A stretch of DNA of 64,000 nt from Protonemura montana (GCA_947568835.1 OX387602.1:17907021-17971020); one strand, 5' to 3'; shown: positions 11,104 through 25,100, numbered from the stretch's first letter. Program-made: numbers and translations. Notes: generated from the letters alone by a model not told the origin.

Positions 11104-11391
11104 CTATAGTTTCACTGGCACTCTTGAAACATTCGGCGCCGGCTCAGCTGGCACGGGTTTCATTCCGACTGCAAATCGTTCGACGCGCCCCTGAGCTGAA
11201 AGATCCCGGACTACTGCATCGCGATCCGTCGAGACGCCTGCCGGTACTCGCTCGGAGGCTGCGTGTCCGACCGTCGCTATGGTTACCACCGTAGATTGCA
11301 GGTAACGAGACGACGCAGTGGTACCTGCTGTAACGAGGGCGTGCGATGTGTACACGGTGGCAAGCGACGAACGACTGGCGGCGACGAGCAT
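11104..11391 (-). CDS. Unrecognised ATG-initiated frame in GC-rich patch
   Basis: A minus-strand ATG frame of 95 codons, MLVAASRSSLATVYTSHALV and on to SRVPVKL, lies in a locally GC-rich and CpG-rich stretch with GC-ending codons. It shows no domain, signal peptide or membrane segment. A donor GTG/gtaacc after about 35 codons (LQSTV) is in phase 0 and could link to the Asn-rich exon 300 nt downstream, making this another candidate first exon. A plus-strand frame of 94 codons overlaps it, so the strand is not certain. Confidence 0.25.
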   Translation of the reverse strand: MLVAASRSSLATVYTSHALVTAGTTASSRYLQSTVVTIATVGHAASERVPAGVSTDRDAVVRDLSAQGRVERFAVGMKPVPAEPAPNVSRVPVKL

Positions 11392-12999
11392 GTAAACTTT
11401 TCACTAAGGTTTCAATAGAAACGATTTTGAAAGAGTTGGAACACACAAAAAGTATTTCCGAGATTGAATCTGGCACGCTGAGAACTGTGAAGACTCTGGC
11501 TACTAAATGTTTCAATGTGTTGCTGAACGGGGATGTGGGTATCATATATACCCTATTTAATGTTAGCTTGATGGTTTTTGGTTTCGGCATAAAGATGAAT
11601 TGTTTTTTTTTTGTTTTTTTTTTGGTTTACTCTGCACAGAGTTTAAATAGGGCGTAAAGATAGGACATGTTGCCAAAAAATTATGCTACGATTTTTCATT
11701 TTAATCCAAAAAATGATTCGATGTGGAACTGGGTCCTACTGACTGTGTTGATAATAATAAAGCGTCGACCAAATTCGAGCCAAAAGGATCCAGACTGTGC
11801 GAGATCAGGTGTACCCGCAACATGTATTTAAAATTAGACCCGTGTTAATTATAAATTAGGTGAACCGAAGAAAATCGTCTCCTCGGCCCAGGAAAACAGC
11901 GTGGACTCGTTTGAAAACGCCAAGCTTTTAAAGTTCTTTAAAGTTGTGTAGTGGCACCGTTACTCGTGAAACGTCTCGTTCGGGAAATCGATATAGCAAG
12001 CCCGTCACACCCTAAAACTAATCAAAGAGATAACTTGACCCGCAACAGACCTATCGGGGAAACCCGATGTCGTGATTCGTCCCGACACAATAGGTAATTG
12101 ATTGAATACAAACTCCGTTTCGAAAGAAAGCAATGGATTTCATTTGACATGCCCTCGATAGTTTAGTACAAGCGGTGCGGTTCTAACGTTCGCTCGTTTA
12201 AACTTGGCTCATCAGGCATGTTTTTATTCGGGGACAATCGTCTTGGCGCTGAGCGCGGGGAGATCTCAAAAATTGGCTGCCAGCCTTTAGGGTTGGAGGG
12301 GGGCAGGGGAGGGGGTAATGAGGTAATGGTTCTGTCAGCAGATGTGCAGTAGCATATGCGCGCTGAGCATGCATCTCAACTACCCCGCGTGATGACGGGC
12401 CCGTTGTAGATCAAATCTGTGGCAAACAGACGACGGCTTGGAAGGAAGTGAAAGGTCATCACTAAACCGGGTGTGCGTTTTAGAAAGAATGACCGCAAAA
12501 AAACGCATCGTAGATGAAAATAAAATGCACCTATTCAGAGGCGTTATTCACTAAGTCTACAAAAGGATTTATTAATAGAACATGGATTTTATTGATTTGG
12601 CCGACCTTTATTCAGATCGGGACTTTAATATTGATGGGTCAAAAATTTTAACTTAAGTGTCCTCGTATGGTACAATTTCAGTCTGGGTATGATATTTCAA
12701 TTATGGATTCATGATGAAGCTGCATCATTTACTGAGCAAAAAACTAGTGCAATTTCCTGTTGGTATTACAAACTAATAATATTCATATCAATGTAATCAT
12801 TCAAACCTTCAGGGCAGGGTATTTCAGCAGCGATCCCATTTCTCTCCAAAGATAGATAAATCAATTCGACGATGACTCAATCGCAGATAATCGCAAATTT
12901 AAATTCGATTAAACACACCAGTCACACAATCAACAGATATAACATCCTGTTCCGTCTGCGACGTCCCGCCAAACGGAGTAGAAATGTCAAGAAGCAGCG

Positions 13000-14150
13000 C
13001 GAGTCACGCACAGAACGGTATCCTCGTTGTCACCGCATAGTCGAAGTCGCACACCCACCTCCAAAAGTCCACCGTGCAATGCGTCACAAATAAATCCACA
13101 AACACAATCTCGCGAGACCAAAGTCAAAGGCGCCGGCCGATCCTCACTTTGCCACACCCACGCCAAGACTAACACCGCACCGCAGCGCGTACCGACTCGT
13201 ACTCTGCGCTGCACAAGAGACCAGCCTCTAGCAGACCACGCCGAAGTCTGGCCTTTGCTTCGCTCGTGATTCGCGCAGCGGCGCTGCAAAAGTTCGAAGC
13301 CGACAGCGGCGTTATTCCTGGTGATTGATGGCCAGGCGCGTCGATTGGGCACACCTGATTTGTGTGCTCGGCGTTCGAAGTGGGTGGGTTGGGACGACGT
13401 TGAGGACCAAGGCGACGGCCGACGCAGCGGTGACGGTGCTTCAGCACAGGAGGCAAGATGACATCAAGGGGAAGGATGTCACGATGTAACTAGAGGTTTA
13501 TCGTTGTTCTGGCTAAAGTGGGTTGGAGATGAACAAGAGTGGACCAATCTTTGTCTTGTACTCGCAAACGGTGAGAAAAAGTTAAATACGACAAGAGTTT
13601 CCCGAGAAAGAGTCCTCCATCTTACAAATAAAGTCAAACGATGCTGGAACGTCAACTCAAGGTGTGGGTTAGGAGAACAACAACCGCAACAGACGTGCAA
13701 GTGTAAACATCGTCCATCACTCAACGAGTGCGGGAGGAAAAAGCGACGTCGGAAAACGCTGCGGAAAACTCGAAAGTACGCAGAGCGCGCGTGGGCGTGC
13801 AGATATGAAAGCACCATGGGCGAGTCGTCCAAAAAGACAAGACAATTTATGGGTTTTCCAGCTAAAAGGCTTCTTCTCTTTCGGGCGGATACGCCGGGAA
13901 AGTGTCGGTGCCAGGACGCGGAATCGTTTCAACAGCCTAAAAAAAGCAAACAGTTGTTGCGGACGTTTCGACCCGATGCGTGGAGATGGCGCCTCAGAGG
14001 CGAGCCCATAAAATGGTCCATCTAATGAGACAATCTCACGTCCAATCGATTGAACGTGAACACTCCGATATATCCGTTGGTGTATGCACTCGATCGCGCG
14101 GTGTGGCAACCGTGTTCCGGGAGGGCACGTGGCTGGCGATCAAAAGGTAG
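13000..14150. promoter_or_regulatory. GC- and CpG-rich island inside tensin intron
   Basis: About 1.1 kb is visibly richer in G, C and CpG than its flanks, with long overlapping open frames on both strands (for example a 173-codon plus frame at 13504-14025 and a 121-codon minus frame). No domain or splice model emerges. An internal promoter with a noncoding first exon is the most natural reading. Confidence 0.3.
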
Positions 14151-15278
14151 GAGACGCCTAGAACAGTGATCGAGCCAGCTGATCGTTATTGGTGCAGGGC
14201 GTTCAGAAAGCGTCCGTCAAAGTGGGTGATAAAAATGCTCAATTTCGATCTAAAAACCGACAAAAGGAACGACACAATTCGTATTTTAGAGTCATGAGTA
14301 CTAATTGAACCACTTAACTATTGCATCACCACTTGACTCTAATGAGAAATGTCAAAATATTTGTGTATATCTGAAACTGTTGCTAAATTATACTCAAGAA
14401 GCTCGATTTATATAAATGTAAAGCAATATACTAATGAGGGCTAATTGACTTTCCTTGTGACACTCTAGTCTCTTCGTTGATTATGCTACCGAACATACCT
14501 GCAGTGGTAAAACTTGGAATAATCTCATATAGGCGTTTTCCAAGCCTGGCACCTCCACCAACCCGGATTCAAGGCAAGAGCGACGAGATATTTCCGTCGC
14601 TGCAGGGAAAGGCTTGTCTTTTAAAACATTGCCTCGCTCGCTTCGAATTGATTCAATTCCTTACAAATCCATTCGGAATGTTATCAGGGACTTGGATTTA
14701 CACGGGAATAACAATGGGTGCACTGCAGGCAGCTTTCAGCCGGCTCGCAGCTGATGCATATTGATTACCCCTAGGGATGGTAATTGATCGTGTAACTGCA
14801 CGGAATAACAAATGCACATTACAAGATGCATAATAGATAAATATGCACATGGCGATCATTACGGGCTATTATTTCGATTTGATATGCAGCAAGGTACAGT
14901 GAAGAGATAATGTTTATGAAGAACTGTGATTGGCAAGATTGAAAAAAAAAGGTAATTGCTGCAATATATGCGTTGATAATCTGTATTGGTATAAAAGGTG
15001 CATTACGATACAATGTGATTAAAGAAAACAAACCCATCGGGAAGATGCCCAAGACAGAGAGAGAGAAATCCTCCAAGACATGCCGTCGACGTTCGCAACC
15101 AATTTCAAGTGACACGACTGTAAACTCAGCGGTAAAGGTCAAAACATTCCAATTGTTTGAATATGCCAATGGTTAGTCCATGCTTATGATTACACAGTTT
15201 CCCGCTCGAGGTCGAAAGCGGTAGCTTTTCCTCCGCGGCCGGTAAAGAGGTGCGGTTTCATATCGGCCCGTCCCTTAC

Positions 15279-15342
15279 CGCAGCGCTGTCGACGACGGAC
15301 GCAGCGACGCTGGGAAATGTGCGGATGCGCTGGCGCTGCCAT
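15279..15342 (-). CDS. Possible alternative first coding exon, MAAPAHPHIS...
   Basis: In a GC- and CpG-rich patch, an ATG at 15342 with good context (cgacaATGgca) runs 21 codons, MAAPAHPHISQRRCVRRRQR and one Cys, to a G/gtaagg donor (GT at 15278-15277), phase 1. A phase-1 acceptor (ttattaaaag, before TTCCCC at about 10794) exists in the Asn-rich exon, so a join in frame is possible, though that acceptor has a poor pyrimidine tract. It may be an alternative tensin promoter and first exon; it could also be chance. Confidence 0.28.
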
Positions 15343-16043
15343 TGTCGGTGGATCTCTTGCGAAGTGTCGGCGAACCTTGGGTAACCGTCCTGCAAATCGT
15401 AACCCCACTCTCGAGTCTCGAGTGACGCAACACAAGATAGGACTTGACGCGAATTGAATTGTTACTGGGAGTTTGAGTTTATCTACCAAGTTAGTGAAGG
15501 AAATAATGTAAAAAACAATGCGTTATCTTTGAGAACAGGTGCAAATGCAGTCGAATTTTATTCGTGACTTCCGAAAGTGGTTAGTTTCTTAATGACTGAA
15601 ACAATGTCGATGTAATGGGGCAGTTATAATTGCTACTGGAATGGATTGCTATCTACTTTGTTTTTTTTTGTGGTACCACTTTAGAGTGTGATCTTATAAT
15701 TTGAAACTTAATTGTATCTCCTTTTAAGGGGCGCCACGCAAATGGAATCTTGTTCGCCCACAAAAATATCCTAAATCACTTGTAATTTGCCGAGCCCTGC
15801 CTGTGGAAAAAGCGGCGGCAACTTTCCGTTGAACTATCTCACGGGTTCACATCAAAGGTATTCGCTGGGCGATTGAAACTGCGCTCAATTCGCTGGGCGA
15901 TGCAAATAAATGTGCAACGCATCAGCACCTTGCTCCAGATGTTCTTTACGGGGACAAGATGACGTCACAAGCGTGCGATTCGGTACACTTGGCAATCTCG
16001 AAATAACGTCGTCGTGTGTTTACGCATTTAGGCAGGACGGAAA

Positions 16044-16060
16044 CGCGCGCGCGCGCGCGC
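16044..16060. repeat. (CG)n dinucleotide tract
   Basis: An uninterrupted run of alternating C and G of about 17 bases in otherwise AT-rich DNA; potentially Z-forming. Confidence 0.9.
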
Positions 16061-16618
16061 TTTTTCACCACTTTCAGCCGCCGGAAGTAAAATAAATACG
16101 CGACCGCATCACGTGGTCGAATGTCTTGAACAAAATTTTGACGGCCAAATTCTAGGTTATTTAAAGATAGTTTGAAATTAAAATATACATGAACATTGGA
16201 TGCTGCTGGTACTATCTGGTGCAAGATCTACCACGCGCTTCAATCATGATAGGATCCCTGGACGCCATACCGGATTCACTACCCGGATTCGGCACCAGGG
16301 CGACCCTCAGTCGTATTTTGCATAATATTTCCGATAATGACCACCTAAAGAAGGTATATTTCGACGCTGGTAGCCGAAACTAATGATCAAACAGCATAAC
16401 TATCCGTATAAAAGGGGACATCAGCCGCATTAAAAGAGGATTCCGCGAAAGGTTCGCGGTCTCCCTTGAAAATGTGCACATCTGCATAATCGCAAGTGGC
16501 GCGAACGTACACCATGAGTGCCGACCGGGTGTGTGAAGCGTAACATTTGGCAGTCTAATCACCGTTTCGTCACGGACTGTGAAAATTCTAAGCACCATAG
16601 GTGCTTGAGGCCGGCGCG

Positions 16619-16775
16619 GTGCTCTGCTGGTAGCCTACCAGTCCGTGAACCCAGAAGTTAGAGCCAAAGTACTGGGTAATGTCTGCACGAGTTAGGCAGT
16701 CATCGTGCTCTGCCGGTAGCTTGTACCGGTACCGGCACATGCATCGTGTCAATCTGTGAACCGGCTCGTGTACCG
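16619..16775. repeat. Duplicated inverted-repeat unit, possibly tRNA-derived SINE fragment
   Basis: The 16-mer gtgctctgctggtagc (16619-16634) recurs with one change at 16705-16720. Each copy is followed by a self-complementary stretch (CTGGTAG-C-CTACCAG at 16627-16641; GCCGGTA...TACCGGC at about 16712-16736) and by a gtgaacc motif. The look of an A-box-like start and a gtgaacc segment recalls degenerate tRNA-derived SINEs, but no clear B box is present. Confidence 0.4.
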
Positions 16776-18696
16776 GCTGGCATCAACAGCTATTTGCGTG
16801 CTTCGAAAAATGAACGCGATTTCGTGAAAATAAATAATTTACGAGTCCAAGTTGGCATTGATTGCTAATAACAAAACGTTTACAGCACGTAAAACTTAAA
16901 AGAACGAGCGAAGAATTTTCGTTTGCCAAGATACTAAAAAAATACTGGCCGTGGTAAGCAATAAGTATTCCCGCTCCCTGGCCACGTTCAATTTTTAAGT
17001 ATTTTATCAGATTTCTTGCCGGCTTGGGACGTCGTGACCTTTGCATCTTCTAGAAATCGATAGAACTTCATCTCCGGCGTTTATCTACTCGGCATTTCTC
17101 GCCCCCCAGCACCTAAGGCTTGTGTTTTTGTTTTCATGCTTCGAAAATTGATGCAGTCTTAAAGTTACCCCACGGATTATAAATAGCATCGCATATAGGG
17201 AACCGCAGCTTGTGCTCTGGCTTTAAGGGGAACCCGTGATGTTTCCATCGTCCCAAATTATTTAAAAAAAAAAAACGCTTCCTGAAGCCGTGCAAGTATT
17301 ACACGGAAATTGGCTCTGTTTTCGTGGTCAAAATTGACGCGGTTAACCTTGCCAATGCAAAATTATTACATTTCGTTATTACAGTACCTACTGCAAATGC
17401 AAGTCATTGAATTGTGCAAGCGCTGTTAATTTCCTGCACTCCACTGTTATTGCATTTGATGTCATTGTCAACTCGGTGCTAACTAAACTTAATGGCCGAA
17501 ACGCTAAATTCAATTTATGACACTCGTCCTGTCAACAATTCGACACCAGTCCACTTTCCTGCATACATTTTCATGTCGGTTCAAGGTTTCAACGTCTCCA
17601 ATATATGTGCATAATTGCTTCCATGTCCTCAGTCACTAACGCTTTGCACAAACTTTCGCAATTATTTTCTGACAGTCAAAGTCCTGTTGCACTTTTCAAG
17701 TGCTTATTATTAAGACCGACGTTGTTTTCCACCTCTGCTTTGTCAAGTTTTCCTACAAACTTGAAGCAGTTTTCGCAAGCCAAAATATCAAACTAGAAAA
17801 GCTTCGACGAGAATCGTTAGGAGCCTCACTTTTGGACGTGGCGTTACAATGGCACCAAAGATATAATGCAAATAGTACTTCATGATTAATTACCCTCGAT
17901 AAGTGTGATTATTATGCACTATTCAATGAAGCTAATTGTGAACAAGATCGACCTTCGTTCCCCGTTGAGTCGTGGGTGTCACCGGTTATCAGACGTTTAA
18001 ACTCGTGCCAGAAGTCATGCCACTCGAGAAAATCTTAGCTAACATTACCTGCGGATAATATTCAACACTGCCCTCCCTGCAGAGGGCATTTAACAACTGC
18101 ATCAGACAACCTCGACTGGTCAAAACACTGCACACACTTTTCTACGCGGTCCACTGGCACGCTCGAACGTGGAAACTAGGAACAGAGTGGACTGTTTTGT
18201 GTTTACCGGCTCGTCTAGAGAATGCTGCTGCCAGCAGCCAACTCAGTCTATAAGGAGATTCCTCTCACGTCTTCACGCACTAGGATATAAAAATAAGGAT
18301 GAGTTGTCATACAGATACCGCCACTTTCGAGGCAGGACGATCGGCCAAAAGACAACAGATGAAAAAAACGCACCACGACGAAACGTGGGGGGATGCTGCC
18401 AAGAATAATCAGTGAACTGAGGTGTGTTGTAAGGGTATCGTAACACGTGAATAGGTCACGTTGGTGCGTTTGCATGAAAGGCTGTGAACTTGCTTCACTT
18501 ATATAATTATATTTATACTTTGAGCACGTGATTATAGTTTTAAAACTAGGCCCACTTGTCACAAGTGCGGTACTATGATCAATGGCAAAGTTATTGCTAA
18601 TAAAAAGGTACAATTTTTAAAAAGTGATCGACCAAAGCAGAGACGTCACTTTTATTCCAGCAAAGAAAATTACGTCACGGTATAGATATTTGGTTA

Positions 18697-18702
18697 TTTA
18701 TT
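18697..18702 (-). terminator. Poly(A) signal AATAAA
   Basis: AATAAA on the minus strand about 210 nt past the TAG of the exon at 19129-18913, a normal distance for a short 3' UTR. Confidence 0.4.
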
Positions 18703-18912
18703 GCATTTGGTCTGTTTAATAAAATTACAGCCAATTTGTCAATATACGAGTACCATTGGATTTCTATAAAGAAAGACTCTGACACTGACCGCGTCGTGAA
18801 GAAAAGGAACCGCTCGAAATAAATCCAGACAAGATCTCATTCGTAACAAATCGCATGTAGCACATCAACCAACGTTTAATTTGTATCATCGCATATCTTC
18901 AATCACGACTAG

Positions 18913-19129
18913 CTACACGATGGCGATCAACGCCAGAAAGAAACAGCACGGCACAAAGGAAACGAATTTCGATTCGGCGCGAAGTAACAGAACGGTTGAC
19001 AGGCCCTCACGGGCGCCGTCGACGCGTTCGTGTGCCATTCGCACAAACACGACGTGATCCGGGTAATTTATTCTCAGGAAATTACACGAGATTTCGCATT
19101 GTGCCGTGGATCCATCAGGAGGTCGTGTC
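18913..19129 (-). CDS. Terminal exon of an unidentified gene with GPI/TM-like C-terminus
   Basis: A strong acceptor (branch-like ctaat, then atttcag, AG at 19131-19130) opens a 217-nt frame entered in phase 2 and ended by TAG at 18915-18913. It encodes 71 residues: a short Cys-containing stretch (GSTAQCEISCNFLRINYPDH), a charged middle with HERVDGAREGL, then a hydrophobic end, KFVSFVPCCFFLALIAIV, running to the last residue. Such an end is typical of a GPI-attachment signal or a C-terminal membrane anchor. Codon choice is GC-ending, unlike the flanks. An AATAAA signal lies about 210 nt downstream at 18702-18697. I found no upstream exon and do not recognise the family. It is on the same strand as tensin, inside its 19-kb intron, but its phase does not fit a direct join to either C1 exon, so a nested gene is the simpler reading. 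Confidence 0.5.
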
Positions 19130-22100
19130 CTGAAATATTAGTTTCTTTTCTCGTAAACGTGCGACGGGGGATCTATTAATGTCCCACGCAAAAAGTAACA
19201 GCTGTGAAATTCGGTAGCGTCCAGCAGCGAGTAATCACTATTTTCTTTGGGACGAAATTGATCCGAGATTCAAACTGGAAATAGTTACATCCCAGTTTGA
19301 CCATTACAAGACGGCTGCAGCTTGTTTTCTTGTTTATTAGTTTTGTAGATCGAAGATAGTTTTGATCATTAGGGCATTGAATACCGAAGTTCTTGTGGAC
19401 CAAAAGGAAGGAGAATCGAGATGGCATTCCGATCGCAGAGAATGCTTGTTTCCTTGGAAGTTCAGATGTACAGAACATAGTATAATGCATTCTTTACCGT
19501 ATATTTGTATTATAACACAAACGTGTTCTTGGACTGCGCCAACGAGAAGCTTACACGTGGGTTCATGTTCCGATGGGGTTGTTCGAAAAAATATATAGAA
19601 TTTCATAAATAGGTTTCATTGGATTTAAGTAGACTGTAAAATTCTGGCACGTGCCGATTGATATTCCAGACGCAACAAGGCTACAGCCATGCTAAAATTA
19701 TCGTTGACCAAGACTTGCTCATTTTACATCAAACAATCTCAATTACGTAATTGTTTTTGAGCAGACCTAATTTTTATTGCCCAAAATGTTGCAGCTTGTT
19801 TTCTGGAGCTTCGATCGCGCTGCAAAAACTTCAGTTCCACATGGCTAAGGCAATTGCCGTACACTCAAGTACTGTTATTTCGAAAACTTGGAGCATTCAT
19901 TTTTATGCATAACCGTTTGCAGCAGGCACACACAGATGTTTCGAAGCATTTTTAAAAACTTCTTCGTGCAGTGCGTACATTTATTTTATTTTTGTTCACC
20001 CAGATGGGATGACAAGTCAGCTGTGGCTCACCAAGCAAATACACCTAGAGCTCCGTTCACAGATCTCTCATTACACAAATGATAATTACTAAATTGGTAC
20101 ACTCCTGTCTTAAATATATACAGCATGATGATGAATGGTAAACAACTCACGGCATCCATATCTCAGATCAAACTTCTTACAAAACAAAATATGAAACATA
20201 CCTACCCCAATTTTCAATTTGTTGTGTTACCTAAATTAATTTCCCATTTGTTTTCCGATCTAGATGGTGGATGCGTATAATTACAGGGCATTACGAGAGT
20301 CTGGCAGGATTTGGGTGGGCGCAACTCATGCACCCATGCCAGAGCCCCAAGCAACCCAACATGCCTAAAGGCCCGACGAAATATAGCGTCGCACAAAAAA
20401 AAACTTCGAAACAGTGGAATGGAGGAGGGGAATATCTCCCACAAAAAGTCGTCAGTCCTCTTCCCTTTCTTGATTTCCTTATTTGGATCCTTAATAATCC
20501 TTCCTCATTGCTACTGTTTTCAATGAACGTCAAGCTTAAACACAGGTTGTTCACACGGCTAATTCAGAGAGATGAGAGAATTTAAATAATATAAACAATT
20601 AACGCCTTTCCCCACCCTTTCGAGCAAGCAACCCATTTTCATTGTTGTGGTCTAAATGCTGGGTTTTCGTGGAACTAAAGAGGTACTCTGTTAGTTAATA
20701 TCTTAATCACGGAGGTGAGAAGAGGCTTTGGATGGATGTGGAGATTGAGGTGGGGAGGAGACGACGACGGAGACGGCGCAGTCTGCCCATCCTTGAGTGA
20801 TGGGTGCAAGGTAAGGTGTTATTAGATAATGGCCACCTACATCGCAAGGCAATAGTGATGATCTGGTACAGCCAGGTGAGGAAGTGAGTGATTTTCATCG
20901 ACGAGGGAAGCTGAGAAATGTGCATGAACACAAGAAGAAAAACTCATTTCAGAGCCGCTGCCAAATTTCACTATAAACGAGATTGCAAAGAAAAAGTTAT
21001 AAATATTTTGTACATTGAATTTACTCTAAGCTGAAAATTGCAACCACGAATTACGCACAGTAAATAATTTACCGCAGAACAGGTTTTCCTTTCGGATTCG
21101 CGCTTTTTTTTTTCTTTAAACACGCACCTGAAGATGAAAGTTGCGCGAATCCGCATTGACACTTTCTTACATGGTAATTTATAGCAAGTGCACAAAGTGC
21201 CAAGGCGACTTACATTACCAAAAGAAGTATCTGACTGAAAAAAATTTGATCACGAGACGAGAAAAATTAAAAATAATTATTACTGACTTTGTCTCCGTAA
21301 TGAGCGTAATGATCGATTGCGCAAGACAAACAATTGAATGCATCGTCAATGCTTCAAGACAAGGCATGCAATTAGAGCTCGGTACTTGCTCGAAAGTGTA
21401 CTGCATCAGAGTGAAAGCAAAGCAACGCAGTTTCAATGAAGTCATACAAATAATTTCGAAGCAATATCTGTCATTCTGCTTGACGGAAACCGATTTAGAT
21501 ACGGAAAAAAAAACAAGGGGCAAAACGTCCGTGTAACGTTTCATTTATTTGCAAATCGCGCGGCGTCGACACGCTGTGTAAATTGAGCAAAACAAACCAA
21601 CGTTTTGCAATGCAAATTTCCGTGACTGTTACTAGGTGGCTACTGTTTAGAGAGAAACCGACCACCCCTCTGCTTGAACAGGTGATCTGCAGGAATATAT
21701 GCCAATACAATATATAATGAGTTCGAGTGGGAATGACATGCCAATTTATTATTCACCTATTAATGTGTCAAGGAAAGCCAGGTTCATAATTATATTTCAG
21801 GTGTATGAGTTGGGTCAATCACTTCATTTCCACTTCATTTGCATGTTAAGTTTGCAGGTATATGCGGATGCCAACTAGATTTGAATTACTGGCGCGGGAA
21901 CGCGTTTTGTGGACTAGAAACTAGTAACAATCAAATTTCGTCCAAATCATCGAATTCTAGGTAATTCCAGATATCCATGGGCTGTGCGCAATGAGCTTTC
22001 GAACAAATAATTGCCTCCCTCTAACTACCCCCACAGGGTAATAAATTGGTAGCTAGAGATAATACCGATATTTCATTTCGGTAATAGACCTATTTTATAT

Positions 22101-25100
22101 ATAGGTATTCAAAATTGAAAATAATTTGATACTTGATGATGCTGCAAAGCTCTCTGGTAATGCGCTGTAAAAGTACCAAAATTGCACTTGAATTTCAAAC
22201 TATTTATCCGAGAGTTAAACGATGTGAAATGGATAATTGCTACGCACTTTGAGTGGTCGGATCACTCGAAGAAACAAATTGCGTTCGTTACAATTTACCA
22301 ACGCAGCATTATTGTCAGCTTCCTGTACCAAAATCATCAGCTCATCACTGATCTAAACAAATGTAAACCACTCTGTGGCTAAGAATTAAATTGTTTCAAT
22401 TGGCTGCGAGCTATAGAAGGATTGTGAAGACATCTCTGCGCTCGAACATTCTGAAGCGCCCACCGAATCTTCCTAATAGACCGAACTAGAGGCCCTCGCA
22501 GCTCGGCGCCGGTGGAAGAAAAACTAGAAGACGTCCGACAAAAAACTAAGCAAAGGAATCGAGCTAAACAAACACACTGCGTTTGTAGTTGACCCACGTT
22601 TCAGCTAAGAAAAAGAATAACCCTTAGGTGCAGTGTTTGGTTGCCTACATGGTGTCTGCAGAGAGGCACATGTTAAAATATTTCAACACCATGATTTGAA
22701 TATCATGAAACATATAACAAACCATGTGAATGTAAACGCTCAATGCGTTTTATGAAGCATGGTCACTGAGATAGCTATGATGTATTTATTTCAATTCAGT
22801 GAGCATCATCTGCAAGTATCAAAAACTGACGTCCATCCTACACGAATATTCTACGAGACACTAACTCACAATGAAACACTTCAGCAATCCATTCAGATCA
22901 TTTTATTACACAGTCTGTTCTTTATTGTATAAGAAGCATCGCTTGAGCCTAGAGTTCTGCACGCGTAAATCATTGTATTAAAGACTTCTGAAGGAGGCTA
23001 GATTTAGGCAAGCTAAATGCTGTCGAGAACAGGGATAGTGCTGGGCAAAAAAGGAGAAACATGGAACCTCGCTTGAAACTTACAAGCCGCAATGCAAAAA
23101 TATCGTAAGGTTTATCAAAATAATTTCTTTATCACTGCTTGCTGGTAAATATGACAGTTGTAAAAAGCGGTTGGCCATTTTGACATATTATTCCTTTACG
23201 TGGTTTTCGGTAACATGACGTCAATACCAAGTTAGATCCCACCCTCTATGTAAATATCTGCTTACGCAAAAGCACGAGGACAGGCTCGTGGAAAAAGCAG
23301 CTTCTTTTCACGAAACAAAAGTCCATGAAAGGCCGAGAGCAAACAGCGTTTGTACTCACCTCTTTCACGTGGAATGACTGGCTGAGACGGCCATTTCATT
23401 TACGGTGTCATTGGACTTTGACAAATTGTTTTCTGTTACGTTGACGATAGAAAATTCCTAGCATGGGCCATCAGCGAGGATGACATTCAAGCAATGATAA
23501 GACAATTTGGTAAATTTCGAGATTGGCGATATTATGATTAGTGATAGTCCTGACTATCATGATCAAAATCCTGGTCAATATCACATAATTTCATCAAAAG
23601 CAGCAAGGCTGCTGATATTTCGTTGCTTGCAAAATGTCAGAATAGGAAAGCATAAACACAGAGTGTACGTTTGTTTATGTGACTGTATTTTCACTCTTCA
23701 CATCCAACCATCTGCTTTCGGAAAAAAGCAGCAGACTAAAAAAAAAATTATAAAAATATTTAAATCATTGAAACGATTTCGATCGTGTTCGTCTGTGATA
23801 CTGCACGCTATCAAATCTGTATTATTTATCTAAAACGCGGCCAGATGCCCATCGATTGCTAAACTGTTAAATGAGTCCAAACAAAACGAACGAGCCATCC
23901 GACTACTTCCAATCATAGATTCGTTCAAACTCGATGAGAATTTACGGCCAATGTATCATTATTTTCACATAACTTATTACTTCTGCGCTCTCGGTCAGCG
24001 TCCGCGGCCATTCCAGCGATGATATCAATTTTGCCAAAGGGCTATTTCCAATCGACTATTGCACCTCCGCCTACTCATTTTATTGACACATAAATCAAAA
24101 ACTCTTCGGAGGATCCAAAAAACACATAGGTGCACGTTACCGTGTAACGGACAACGACCTTCACCGTCAAGCCACATGGAGGAAGCATTCGGCTAGTTTT
24201 TGTTGGATACCTTCATTTCGACACAAGGTACGTCAGCTGCTTGGAACTGTACTGTTCCTAACCAGGCAACGCGCTATTTGTAACTTCGAAAGCGAGTAGA
24301 GTACATTTTATGTTTTTCACGAAAAACATAAGCAAGCAATTACACACCGGTTCAATGTACTAATTACCATTAAGCCAGTACGAGCTCGCGCACTTATGTC
24401 CTATTTTACTTTTCTTAGCCGTATCGCCATGCATTTGACATAGCTAAACAAACAGAAAAATTAAAAACGATACCGACACCAAATAACGCACAAAAGTTTG
24501 TAATTTTTCTATATTTAATTACAGAACTGGAATACACCGTCTACTAGTAACGAGTCTAACCTGTACGATGTATAGGTGTTCGCTTAATAAGTGTCATCAT
24601 TCTTGCGCGATAAATCAATTAAAATGTCACCCGCGATCTTTGCCTCGTGACTAGGCTTCGCCAGCACGATAGAGTACGACTCATACATTTACGATAGCTT
24701 TTGCAAATAAACCAAGCGAGCCTAGAAATGATACAACCTCTGATAAAACATCTATTTTAAATCACTGTAGATTTCCATGATTTGAATCTCAAATGAGATG
24801 GTAAATTTAAACGGGTCTCAGGTTTCTAATGGTGGTCCCGTGCGCAAAAACACTGTAATCTCACTATCGATAAATTACTATCCCTCAGATTCACTAGTAT
24901 TTGGCCAGCGGGTGTTGCGATTTCCTTGCCTAACTGTCACTAATTCGTAAATGACGCAAATTTGTTCACAGTTAGGTATACATCGTGAATAATTTTCTCA
25001 CTGGTATTGGCCATACACGACTAATTTTTATGTAATATGCCATTAGCACGGTATAGACACTCTTTAGATCGGCGCAGTTTCGCCGAGGTTCTGATCTCAC

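Noticed and set aside
13504..14025. 173-codon plus-strand open frame, the longest by plus-strand length
   Set aside because: It lies in a GC-rich patch with open frames on both strands, has many Arg/Lys/Cys by composition, and shows no domain or splice logic.
21141..21544. 131-codon plus frame and 109-codon minus frame
   Set aside because: Both strands are open in AT-rich DNA; neither reads like a known protein.
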